Assembly: GCA_008012315.1 (NCBI GenBank)
Contig: SSEL01000002.1
Coordinates: 62,001-126,000, forward strand
Direction: 5' to 3'
Length of the DNA: 64,000 nucleotides
Origin: Rhodospirillaceae bacterium
GTDB lineage: Bacteria; Pseudomonadota; Alphaproteobacteria; Dongiales; Dongiaceae
Shown here: positions 27,426 to 37,087 of the stretch, piece by piece
How the letters are laid out: each line of letters begins with the position of its first letter
Position numbering within the stretch: position 1 is the first letter of the stretch
Notes under the pieces: model-generated
Told to the model about the DNA's origin: nothing
Database searches by the model: none
What the model saw: the letters and a program-made list of their open reading frames with translations, nothing else
Position numbers and translations under genes: made by a program

Positions 27426-28682
27426 TTACTGGTAAGCTTTAGCATCTTCATGGTCTGCAAGAGAAAAAGCAGGGGCGAGCTTCTCAATGTCAACGTCAGA
27501 AACCCCGCCCTCCTGCATGAAGTTGCGCCACGACCTGACGGCCGGAATAACTTTCTTCACGATTGCTTTCGCGTCATCTGATGTGACACCCAATTGGGCA
27601 TGAGATTGCATAGCATCTGCAATGCTTGCATCAAAAGACGTTGCAAATCGCAGCACGTGCTTTTTGTCACCTTTAGGCTGCGGCACAAGGTCGAATGCAG
27701 GCGACAGAGTCCATTCGCCCGATGGCTTCCGAATGACGGCATGATTGCGCAGATGGTCATCGTTGTTGCCGATCAGCGCATTGAATAAGAGCCGCCTAAA
27801 AATTTCCGCACCGGCTGGCTCGCCAATTCTTCGGACTGCCGCCGCCATGTCAGCATAGCTCTTGCCAGCATAGAATCTCGTCGGCTCAACCGCCAGTAAG
27901 GTTTGCAAGGACAAGAACCCCAAGCGCTGTTCTTGGCCGTCAATCATAGGTCTGTCGAAGCGGCGAACAAGTAGGACAGTATGGTTTCCGACCTCGGTAA
28001 CCATGTGCTCCGGCACATCGATGCCGCAAGCTCTTGCCAACGAAAGTACGGCGCCTTCCGCTCGTGGTTCGTTATACTCATCGCCGCTCATTGAGAACTT
28101 TGCCACCCAAAGCTGCCCATCGTGGTCGCGAAAGGATGCCTTCGCCCTAGCACCACCCGGCGAGCCGCCGAAATTCAGATATGGCGCAAGCTTTGGAGGG
28201 ATCTCGGCTCCCTTTTCAAAAAGCATTGCTGCTTCCTGCAGCACCTCTAGGGGCATCGGCGCATCCGGGTCTTCAAACAACGTGCCATCAGGGGCTACAC
28301 ATCCCGTGGCGCCCTTGGGATCAATGCCAATACCAAGCATCCCAACACGATGATCACCTGCAGCAGATAGATAGTCGAAGTCGCCCAAGCGCGTACCCTG
28401 GAAGCGCTTATCAATGATCCGCTGCCCCCAGCCGTCCGGAGCTGCGTCTCTAAAAATGCCATGGAGCTGGTGCCCGTCGGGCGCACCCTGCCAGGTTTCG
28501 ATTAGGGGCAACCGCTCAGGGTCGAGTGGAAACGCATCGCTACGGGCTAGCCAACTCTTGGCGTAAATAAATCTGGATGAGCGACCAGCCGGAATCTGAT
28601 CACCAGCAATGCGTTCCAGGCGACCGCAAGGAACGAAACCACCATCGTGCCAGCAAAAGATGATCCGGGACGGCTCAGACAT
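27426..28682 (-). CDS. hipA: HipA family serine/threonine kinase toxin
   Basis: GNNDDHLRNHAVI and SPAFDLVP motifs; ATGA overlap with hipB. Confidence 0.9.
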   Translation of the reverse strand: MSEPSRIIFCWHDGGFVPCGRLERIAGDQIPAGRSSRFIYAKSWLARSDAFPLDPERLPLIETWQGAPDGHQLHGIFRDAAPDGWGQRIIDKRFQGTRLGDFDYLSAAGDHRVGMLGIGIDPKGATGCVAPDGTLFEDPDAPMPLEVLQEAAMLFEKGAEIPPKLAPYLNFGGSPGGARAKASFRDHDGQLWVAKFSMSGDEYNEPRAEGAVLSLARACGIDVPEHMVTEVGNHTVLLVRRFDRPMIDGQEQRLGFLSLQTLLAVEPTRFYAGKSYADMAAAVRRIGEPAGAEIFRRLLFNALIGNNDDHLRNHAVIRKPSGEWTLSPAFDLVPQPKGDKKHVLRFATSFDASIADAMQSHAQLGVTSDDAKAIVKKVIPAVRSWRNFMQEGGVSDVDIEKLAPAFSLADHEDAKAYQ

Positions 28683-29014
28683 CAGAAGTCAGCCGCAGCC
28701 GTATCGTCCCTGCGAGCGATCTTCGGACGCCGTTGAGCCTCTAGGGACTCCCCAACGATATCCTCGCGCAAAAGGGTTCCTAAGCGCTGCTCCATCCCTA
28801 GCGCCCATAGAGCTGCTGCGAGAGGACCAATGCCCACGGAAGGGTCGCCCTGTTCGACCTTTCGCAACGTCGGCACGCTCACAACGCACTTTTGAGCCAT
28901 GTCCGCCATAGGGAGACGCCTCCGAATGCGTGCACGCCGAACGTCTCGGCCCAGTTGCTGAAGCGCCTCATGAACCGAACTAGGCAGTGCAGTTATGTTC
29001 ATCGATTTAGACAT
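28682..29014 (-). CDS. hipB: HipB-like HTH antitoxin
   Basis: HTH 'MADMAQKCVVSVPTLRKVEQGDPSVGI'; directly upstream of hipA. Confidence 0.82.
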   Translation of the reverse strand: MSKSMNITALPSSVHEALQQLGRDVRRARIRRRLPMADMAQKCVVSVPTLRKVEQGDPSVGIGPLAAALWALGMEQRLGTLLREDIVGESLEAQRRPKIARRDDTAAADF

Positions 29015-29443
29015 AGCAACTATACTTTCTGTATTCTCAGGAAAGAGAAAATAAGATTTCTGATATGTGAAATATAAGGAAAGTGGCCCCAAGCTTCAAC
29101 AGGAAAGCAAAGGTAAGGTTTTGTTCATAAAATACAATCGGTTAGGTGGAATTCCCTCGGACCAGCAACCGGAATCCATCCCAGGCTCCCGGTTGCCGAT
29201 CAGGACGACCCAAACGGCATCAATCACGGGGACCCGTCGGCTGCGAATCTATCTTGCTGCCCAATGACGCCAACGCAGGGTGCTGGCGGGGCCCGTCTCG
29301 AATGGGGCCTAGACCTCAAACTTGGCAGGATGCCCCGAGCGCTATCAAAGCTCTTTAAGTAGGGCTCCATCCCGGAGACCATGAGCGCGCGAGGGAGGAG
29401 GCTATAGGCCTCCGTTGGGATAAAACCACTGGGTGCAGAGAGC

Positions 29444-29956
29444 TCATCCCAGCCTGTACCCAGGCTGATATCGGCGCAAAAGAAGCCGCCCGCCTAGATG
29501 ATCCCGAGGATCGAGTTCTAAAAGATGCTCAGCACAGTCCTTGGCCTCGTCTTCATACGCATCGTTCAAACCAAATAATCTCGCCGCGTCGTACATCGCC
29601 CGAAGCGTCGAGCGGGTGCCGACATCACCCCACCAATGGAGTTCGTGCTCCTTCTCATACTTTCGGAAAGCCATCGTTCCCGATAACGCAGCTTGCCTTA
29701 AATTGATCGCCTTCGAACTCGATGATGTCGCAGCCTCCGCAGCCAAAAGCCAGATGCCAGGGCAATACGGATCGGTCTCGTAAGCCAGGTCATGAATGTC
29801 CTGGCGGGTGTCGGCGCAGATCTCGTTCATGATCAACGGAAGAAAACGGTCCGCAGGACTCACCAGAGTGGGGCCAATGGCCGTCAGCTTTACCGTCGTC
29901 CGGCTTGGGATCTCCACGGCATTGTCACCCCTCGCAACCCAGCTTCTAACTCTCAT
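29444..29956 (-). CDS. Hypothetical protein
   Basis: 170-aa reading from ATG at 29956 with SD-like GGAGAA 5 nt upstream of it. Confidence 0.6.
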   Translation of the reverse strand: MRVRSWVARGDNAVEIPSRTTVKLTAIGPTLVSPADRFLPLIMNEICADTRQDIHDLAYETDPYCPGIWLLAAEAATSSSSKAINLRQAALSGTMAFRKYEKEHELHWWGDVGTRSTLRAMYDAARLFGLNDAYEDEAKDCAEHLLELDPRDHLGGRLLLRRYQPGYRLG

Positions 29957-29958
29957 GG

Positions 29959-29981
29959 CATTTCTCCTTATAGGAGAAATG
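29959..29981 (-). promoter_or_regulatory. Shine-Dalgarno-sequestering hairpin CATTTCTCC-tataa-GGAGAAATG
   Basis: Perfect 9-bp arms, 5-nt loop, 2 nt before the ATG; GGAGAA lies in the 3' arm. Confidence 0.6.
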
Positions 29982-30111
29982 TTCGGGCAGTCCCTTGCAT
30001 GGGACAAGCTATGGTGAACTGCCGCAGCACTTGAAGGGCTTGAACCTGCGACCTACTGATTACGCATGGTCGCCAAATTCAGCAGGGGGAGGGGGAGGCC
30101 AAATAAGGGAA

Positions 30112-30142
30112 CGCCCCGGAAATCCTGGGATTTACCGGGGCG
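30112..30142. terminator. GC-rich hairpin CGCCCCGGaaat...attaCCGGGGCG
   Basis: Read directly; 8-bp GC arms plus partly paired AAAT/ATTT. Confidence 0.5.
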
Positions 30143-30144
30143 TC

Positions 30145-30162
30145 AATCGCTAGCTAGCGATT
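30145..30162. repeat. Perfect 18-bp palindrome AATCGCTAGCTAGCGATT
   Basis: Read directly. Confidence 0.85.
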
Positions 30163-30238
30163 TGTTGCGTCTGACTCGGGTACTTTGTGGCCCTCAATAG
30201 GCATCTGTTGAGTCTGGTTACACCCGCTCAGCGTCGAT

Positions 30239-31354
30239 ATGTTCCGCTACATGGCCGGCTGGGCGACCAAGATCACGGGTGAAACACTTTCCATTTCGAC
30301 CCCAGGCAATTTCCACGCTTTCACCTTGCGCGAGCCCGTTGGTGTCGTCGGCCAGATCATCCCCTGGAATGCGCCGCTTCTGATGGCGGCCTGGAAGCTC
30401 GCACCGGCGCTCACCACCGGTTGCACCGTCGTCCTCAAGCCCGCCGAGCAGACGCCCCTTGCCGCGCTGCGCCTTGGCGAGCTGATCCAGGAGGCCGGTT
30501 TTCCCGATGGTGTCGTCAATATCGTGACAGGCTTCGGCCCGACGGCGGGTGCGGCCATTGCCGCTCACCCGGATGTCGATAAAGTTGCATTCACCGGATC
30601 GACCGAGACGGGCCGCCATATCGTCAATGCCGCCACGGGGAATTTCAAGAAAGTGTCCCTGGAGCTGGGTGGCAAATCGCCGGTGATTGTCTTCCCCGAT
30701 GCCGACATGTCCGTTGCCATACCTGGTGCGGCGCAGGCGATCTTCGCCAATTCGGGCCAGGTGTGCTCGGCCGGTTCGCGCCTCTTCGTGCATAAGAAAG
30801 CTTTCGACCGCATGATTGAGGGGTTGACGCAGGAAGCCGGGAAGATCCGGGTCGGTCACGGCCTCACGGAAGGCACGCAGATGGGCCCCGTCATCTCGCA
30901 AGTGCAGCTCGAACGCATCACGGGCTATATCGATCAGGGCAAGGCGGCCGGCGCCACGGTCGCGGCCGGCGGCGCACGCGTCGGCAACGAAGGTTATTTC
31001 ATCGCCCCCACCATCCTGACCGATACCAAACCCGACATGTCGGTGATGCAGGAAGAGATCTTCGGCCCGGTGCTCTGCGCCGTGAGTTTTGATGACGACG
31101 ACCTCGAGCGCATCGCCAAGCAAGCGAATGAGTCGATCTATGGCCTTGCCGGCAGCATCTGGACCCGCGATCTGAGCACGGCGCATAAGATGATGCGGCG
31201 CATCCGCGCCGGCCGCATCGGCATCAATGTCCACGGCTCAGTCGACGCAGCCATTCCGACCGGTGGCTTCAAGCAATCCGGCTGGGGGCGCGAAAAGGGC
31301 CATGAAGGCTTACACCTCTACACCGAAGTCAAGTCGGTCATCGTGTCGCTATAG
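30239..31354 (+). pseudogene. Aldehyde dehydrogenase, N-terminally truncated (about 110-120 residues missing)
   Basis: Starts at FRYMAGWATKITGETL, an internal ALDH segment; LELGGKSP, GQVCSAGSR catalytic region intact; in-frame TGA at 30209-30211. Confidence 0.8.
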
Positions 31355-31509
31355 GCGATATCGAGCCAGTTGCGGTGGGCGGCAAAGGCCTGCCCACCGC
31401 ATTGGCTTGGTTCATTCGAAGCCATTCCCGCCCTCTACTTTATTGAATAGAGACGGATCCAGCTCATACGTGCAATCACTCCAGCGATTCCACTGATGAG
31501 CATCCGGCT

Positions 31510-32571
31510 CTAGGGGATCAATCGATCCGAACGAAGCTGCTCAAAGAGCCGGATGAATGCATCATCCGTCGGCTGATAGGCTGTGAAGCCGAGGCGCCGG
31601 CTCTTTGACATATCGGTGACGACCTCGATCGGCCGTCCGAGATCGACATCGGTGTGCCATGGCGAAGCCAGGCGAGCCAGGTCGGGCTCAACCAGCCCTT
31701 CCCGCTCCGCAATCCGTTTCCAAACATCGGCATCGCCGGACATCTGCTCTTCGAGTGGCTGGATGCTGCCGGCGAATGGCGCCGGCTCAAGGCCAAACCA
31801 AGCTGCAATCCGTCCCCACATCCAGCTCCACCGGAAAACATCGCCATTGACGACATTGAATGCCTGATTGGCTGCGGCAGGGGTTTCAGCCGCCCAAAGA
31901 AGATGGCGCGCGAGGAGCGTGGCATCCGTCATGTCCGTGAGGCCATTCCATTGCACCGATGAGCCGGGGAAGCGGAATGGCCGTCCAATTTCGCGACAGA
32001 TACTGGCATAGACGGCCAAAGTGGTCCCCATATTCATGGCGTTGCCCACAGCCTTTCCAATCACCGTGTGCGGGCGATGCACGCTCCAGGAAAATCCGTC
32101 CCGATGGGCAGCGGCAAAAACCTCGTCCTCCTGCGCGTAATAGAAATTCTCGATATCCAGCCGCTCCTGTTCCTCGCGGAACGGGGTCTGCGGCAAAGCG
32201 CCCTTGCCATAGCTCTCAAACGGCCCGAGGTAATGTTTGAGCCCCGTCACCAATGCGACATGGCGTGGTGTTCCACGCGATGCGCGCAATCCGTCCAGCA
32301 AGTTGCGAACCATGGCCGAATTGACCCGGATATTCTCCGCCTCACTATCTTGCCGAAGCCAGGTGGTGATAAAGACCGCGTCGGGGCGCGCAGTTGCCAG
32401 TGCCGCCGATACCCCGCCTGCATCCTGAAGATCGGCCACGATCGGTTCGACCCCGGATTGCTGTACCGGACGGCGTGCGAGACCTTTCACCGCCCATCCT
32501 TGTTCGCCGAGAAGCGCCGCTATCGCGCTTCCGACGATTCCACTCGCCCCAACTACCAATGCAGTACCGGC
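31510..32571 (-). CDS. SDR family oxidoreductase, PRISE (progesterone 5-beta-reductase/iridoid synthase)-like
   Basis: ALVVGASGIVGSAIAALL; NFYYAQED; WSVHRPHTVIG. Confidence 0.82.
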   Translation of the reverse strand, partial: AGTALVVGASGIVGSAIAALLGEQGWAVKGLARRPVQQSGVEPIVADLQDAGGVSAALATARPDAVFITTWLRQDSEAENIRVNSAMVRNLLDGLRASRGTPRHVALVTGLKHYLGPFESYGKGALPQTPFREEQERLDIENFYYAQEDEVFAAAHRDGFSWSVHRPHTVIGKAVGNAMNMGTTLAVYASICREIGRPFRFPGSSVQWNGLTDMTDATLLARHLLWAAETPAAANQAFNVVNGDVFRWSWMWGRIAAWFGLEPAPFAGSIQPLEEQMSGDADVWKRIAEREGLVEPDLARLASPWHTDVDLGRPIEVVTDMSKSRRLGFTAYQPTDDAFIRLFEQLRSDRLIP

Positions 32572-32835
32572 CATCTTGAAGCTCCTGTTGATCGCGCATT
32601 TGAGGACAATTGTCATAGGGTACGCTTACCACGAGCCGACCGCAAAATCGGGTTCAATTTGGATACGCTCGTCGGAAAGACCTTAGTCAGGAACCTGAAC
32701 ATAAAGGCTCGAACTTCCTCGATCCGCAGTTGAAAAACTTGGGCGGAGGCTGAATTCAAGATAGGCGAGGCATAGCTTCCCATGTCACATTGCTGGCGAT
32801 AGCCTTTCATGACCTATGACGCCGCGACATAACCA

Positions 32836-34281
32836 ATGAGTATCGAAGAGCTTAAGGATACCGGCTCGGCCTTTCCCCTCTCCGCCAGCACTCTTTTCTT
32901 TCTTCCCCTGGCAGTCGCTTGCGGGAATTTCATGGTCAATCTTGACCAGAATATCGTTGTCACCGCCTTGCCCGGAATCGGCCTGACCTTGGGGCGTGCG
33001 CCAAGCCAGCTGGGACTGGTTATCACCGTCTATGTTCTCAGCCTGATTGTGTCGATGCCCCTCGGCGGCTGGCTCACCGACCGCTTCGGCACAAGAGCCT
33101 GCTATTGCGGAGCCCTGGCGTCTTTCGCGGCTGCCTCCATTGCCTGTGGTCTGGCGACGAGCCTCTGGGCGCTGGTGCTCGCACGCGCACTGCAAGGCTT
33201 CGGCGGCGCCCTCATGGGAACGGTGGGCCAGGTCGCAATCCTGCGTGCCTTTCCCCGTTCGAAAATACTGAAGATCAACATCTATATGTCATTGGCCTCG
33301 CAACTCGGGCCGCTGGTCGGACCGCTCGTCGGCGGTGCGCTCACAACCTATTTGTCCTGGCACTGGATCTTCTTCATCAATGTGCCCCTGGCGCTCGCCG
33401 CCGCCGCCTTGGCGATCTCGTATTTTCCGCCCAAGAGACCCGGACGGGTGCCAAGGCTGGATGTTGTCGGCTTCATGCTCATGAGCGCCGGGATGACGCT
33501 GCTGGTGTTCAGCATGGATTCATTGGGCGACCGCAGCTATTCCGGTTGGGCAGCGACGGGCTTGCTGACGCTATCCTTGCTGGCTCTCGGAGCGGCGGTT
33601 TTCTATCTGTGCCAGGCCCGCAATCCTCTGCTCGATCTGCGGCTGTTGAATATCCGCACCATCCGCATTTCATTATTGACCGGCGGAGGGCTGGATACGA
33701 TCGGCCTGACCTCCGTCACCCTGCTTCTACCGATGATGTTCCAGGTCGGCTTCGGCATGACGGCCGTGGAATCCGGATCCTGGACATTCGTCATCGGCAT
33801 CGGCTCGATCATGTCGCGCTTTTTTCTTCCGCACCTCCTGAAGCGATGGGGATTTCGGCGGATCCTGGTTTGGAATACGCCCATCGTCGCGGCCCTGGTT
33901 GGCGGCTTCGCGCTTTTCCAAGCCACGACCCCGATGTGGCTCGGCCTGACCTATATCTTCGTCTTCGGTCTTTTCCGGTCGGTGCAGTGGGGAACCGCCA
34001 GCAACCTCTCCTACGCGGATGTCGGCGCGGAGCAATTGGCCGATTTCAGTGCGCTGTTCTACATCTTCTGGCGGTTGGCTGTCTCCATCAGCATGGGCAC
34101 CGCCTCGGCCTTGCTGTCTCTCTGGGCATCCACCGATGGCGTATCTTCCCCTGGCGATTTCCGGGTGATCTTCATCACAGAGGCGTTGATTACACTCTGC
34201 GCGTTCCTTGCCTATCGCCGATTGACCGTCGATGATGGTGCCGCCGTCTCGGGCTATCGTTCGGATTTGGCAAGCGACTGA
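32836..34281 (+). CDS. MFS transporter, DHA2/EmrB-QacA type
   Basis: 14-TM-like; VNLDQNIVVTALPGIG and GGWLTDRFGTR motifs. Confidence 0.88.
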   Translation: MSIEELKDTGSAFPLSASTLFFLPLAVACGNFMVNLDQNIVVTALPGIGLTLGRAPSQLGLVITVYVLSLIVSMPLGGWLTDRFGTRACYCGALASFAAASIACGLATSLWALVLARALQGFGGALMGTVGQVAILRAFPRSKILKINIYMSLASQLGPLVGPLVGGALTTYLSWHWIFFINVPLALAAAALAISYFPPKRPGRVPRLDVVGFMLMSAGMTLLVFSMDSLGDRSYSGWAATGLLTLSLLALGAAVFYLCQARNPLLDLRLLNIRTIRISLLTGGGLDTIGLTSVTLLLPMMFQVGFGMTAVESGSWTFVIGIGSIMSRFFLPHLLKRWGFRRILVWNTPIVAALVGGFALFQATTPMWLGLTYIFVFGLFRSVQWGTASNLSYADVGAEQLADFSALFYIFWRLAVSISMGTASALLSLWASTDGVSSPGDFRVIFITEALITLCAFLAYRRLTVDDGAAVSGYRSDLASD

Positions 34282-34964
34282 TGCAGTGGCAGAGCCGGCC
34301 GCCGCAATGCTGAATGAGCGGTGTTGGAGCTGAGGTGCCCATATAGCGATACTTGTGACGATCGAGAGTTTTACTCGATCTCTTCAAGCGCCGATGACGG
34401 CTAGCTTCGCTTAGCAAATAGCGGTCGCGACCTGACCAATCGCAAGCCTTATCGATATCCACGGCTTGTCATCGGCCGGATCGGTATGGGGCTGGATCGG
34501 TAGGGGGCCACCTTGGCCAAGCATGTGGATCGTCTCGAATTAAAATGGTTAAGATGCAGGGCCCTTTATTTCTTTTGACACCCCCCATCGATCCGCTCTT
34601 CATGAGTCAGTCCCTCGGAAGTGCTTGCTTTCTCGGGGCGCTCATCTGCCTTTGGCAATATCATTGCCACGGCGATCTCCAACTTTATCGCCTTGCCGCC
34701 CCTCTGATCCTGGGCTCCACATGTGCCGGCAGCCTCGTCCTTCATCTCACCGCGGCGACCTAGCGAAACCGCCGTGGCTGCCTGCACCGGCATCGCCATT
34801 GCTGGATTTCTGCAGCGCCGGACATGCAAGGCAAAGGACATGGATCGGAACAAAGCCGTATCTCTTAAGACAGTTAAGGATTTTTCCTACAATGGCCTTG
34901 ACGCTACCGCCTCGCTGACATCTGATTATAACCGGTCGTAAAGAACCGGAAGGGGGGAGCGACC

Positions 34965-35945
34965 GTGGGGAAAGGTTTCTCGGTTCTCCGTGCCGATCAG
35001 GAACGTATTGTCCTGATCATTGCCGCGGTCCTGTTTTTGGCTGCAGCGATTTTCCTGCCCGGCTTTCTTGAGCCGTCGAATTTGATCGCGATCATCCGCA
35101 GCATATCCGTTCTCGGTATTCTCGCGGCGGGAATGGCGATCGTCATCATCGGGCGCGGCATCGACCTGTCCGCAGTCGCCGTGATGGCAATGTCGGTCGC
35201 CTGGTACCTGCAAATGCTTGGCACCCGATCCCCCGATTGGATGGCATTGCTATATGCCGTGGCCGCGGTCTTGGCGATCGGGCTTATCAATGGCTTTCTC
35301 GTCGCCTATGCGGATGTTCCCGCCATCTTCGTCACCCTCGCCAGCGGTTCTTTCGTCTTCGGCTTCGTCCGCTCGCAATTGATTAACCAGGATGCCATCG
35401 CGGTTCCCCCGGAGCATTGGATCGAGCGGCTCGGGCGCCTACGGATCGAGGGCATTCCCAGCGAGGTTTTCATTTTCTTCGGCATTACCTGTATCGCCTT
35501 TATTTTCCTGCGCTACACCAAATGGGGGCGCTATGTCTATTACGCGGGGGACAATCCCGTAACGGCCCGCAACAGCGGCATCCCGGTTCGCCCCATGCTG
35601 GTGCTGCGCTATATCATCTCCGCTTTGACGGCTTTCATCGCGGGCCTGCTGACGGCCTCAAGCCTGCTCTCCATCAACACGCGCGTCGTTAATTCCACGC
35701 TGCTCTATGACATCATCCTGGTCGTGGTGATTGGCGGCATCGGCCTTTCCGGCGGCAAGGGCAGCATGCGCAATGTCATTGTCGGTGCCTTGCTGATCGG
35801 CATCATGCTCAATGTGATGACCATCCTCGACATTCCCAACATTTATCAGAACCTGATCAAATCGACGATCTTGCTCATCGCCATCATTATCGATGGCTTG
35901 ATGAATCCGCGGGACGAGCAGACCGCGCAGCAGGGCGATATCTAG
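34965..35945 (+). CDS. ABC transporter permease, ribose/sugar type
   Basis: GMAIVIIGRGIDLSAVAVMA; GGIGLSGGKGSMRNVIVGALL. Confidence 0.88.
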   Translation: MGKGFSVLRADQERIVLIIAAVLFLAAAIFLPGFLEPSNLIAIIRSISVLGILAAGMAIVIIGRGIDLSAVAVMAMSVAWYLQMLGTRSPDWMALLYAVAAVLAIGLINGFLVAYADVPAIFVTLASGSFVFGFVRSQLINQDAIAVPPEHWIERLGRLRIEGIPSEVFIFFGITCIAFIFLRYTKWGRYVYYAGDNPVTARNSGIPVRPMLVLRYIISALTAFIAGLLTASSLLSINTRVVNSTLLYDIILVVVIGGIGLSGGKGSMRNVIVGALLIGIMLNVMTILDIPNIYQNLIKSTILLIAIIIDGLMNPRDEQTAQQGDI

Positions 35946-35987
35946 ATGCTCCACATGAGGTTACGTTTCATCATATGAAGAGGTACG

Positions 35988-37004
35988 ATGTTCGGGATTG
36001 CAAAGAGCATCGCAGCGGCTGCCTTGGTGGCAGCGCTCGCTTTCACCTCAACCGCCCAGGCCCAGGAAGATCCGGGCCCTGCCGCCTATGATGCCGCGCT
36101 CAAAGGGAAGCGCGTCATCCTGGTACCGATGGCCATGGGCTTCGATCTGGCCCAGGGTTGGGCGACCTACATAAAACGTGAAGTCGAAGGTTTCGGTGGC
36201 GTATTCGAAACACGCGACCCGAATTGGAGCGCCGAGGCCGGTGCCCAGGCCATCACCGAGGCGATTTCCTCCAGTGCGAGACCCGACGTTCTGGTGGTGC
36301 ATTCGCCGGATTTGAACTCATACGCCAAAATCCTGAAGAAGGCGCAAAAGGCCGGCATTTACGTCATTCTGATCGACAATCCGGCGAACTTCGCCGCCGA
36401 TGCGTTTATCGGCAGCGACTGGGACCGGCTGGGCCAGCTCGAAGCCGAAGCCGTGATCAAAGGTTGCGGCGAGAATTCATCGAAAAAGATCGGCCTTGTG
36501 CAGGGTGACCAGGTCAATGCATCGAGCCTTTATCAATATGCCGGGATCATGAAGATCCTCGACAAGCATCCGGACTTCAAAGTGGTCGCCAAGCCCGATT
36601 CGAATTGGGATGCCACGACCTCCCGCAACGTAACCACGACGATGCTGCAACAGCATCCCGATATTTGCGGCATCATCGATTTCTGGGACGGCGACGCAAC
36701 CGGCGCCGCCGCCGCAATCCGCGATGCAGGCAAGCAGGATGCGATCTATCTGGTGACCACGGGTGGCGGGGAAAAAGTCGATTGCGACAATCTCGAATCC
36801 GGCGTCTTCGATGCGGTCGTTACGACCGAGTTGCATAACCAGTCGCGTGACATCAACGCGATCATCAAATTCCTGCTGCAGAGCGGTCAACCCCCCGGAA
36901 CCTCGAAGACCTATATCTACACGCTTGAGAAGGCGACCACGAAGGCGGATCTCACGCCGAATTCCTGCTGGGACCTGAAAGCATTGCAGAGCGCGTCGAA
37001 ATAG
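35988..37004 (+). CDS. Sugar-type periplasmic substrate-binding protein
   Basis: Signal peptide; periplasmic binding protein fold pattern (RBP type). Confidence 0.85.
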   Translation: MFGIAKSIAAAALVAALAFTSTAQAQEDPGPAAYDAALKGKRVILVPMAMGFDLAQGWATYIKREVEGFGGVFETRDPNWSAEAGAQAITEAISSSARPDVLVVHSPDLNSYAKILKKAQKAGIYVILIDNPANFAADAFIGSDWDRLGQLEAEAVIKGCGENSSKKIGLVQGDQVNASSLYQYAGIMKILDKHPDFKVVAKPDSNWDATTSRNVTTTMLQQHPDICGIIDFWDGDATGAAAAIRDAGKQDAIYLVTTGGGEKVDCDNLESGVFDAVVTTELHNQSRDINAIIKFLLQSGQPPGTSKTYIYTLEKATTKADLTPNSCWDLKALQSASK

Positions 37005-37087
37005 ATCCTTCCCGTTGGCAAACCATCCTGGGCTGGCCCGGTTGCGATATGGGGCCAGCCCATTCTTGATCAACTTCGGATTTCTTT

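Noticed and set aside
30218-31234. 338-aa minus-strand ORF
   Set aside because: Shadow of the ALDH reading frame; Asp/His/Arg-rich composition typical of antisense frames.
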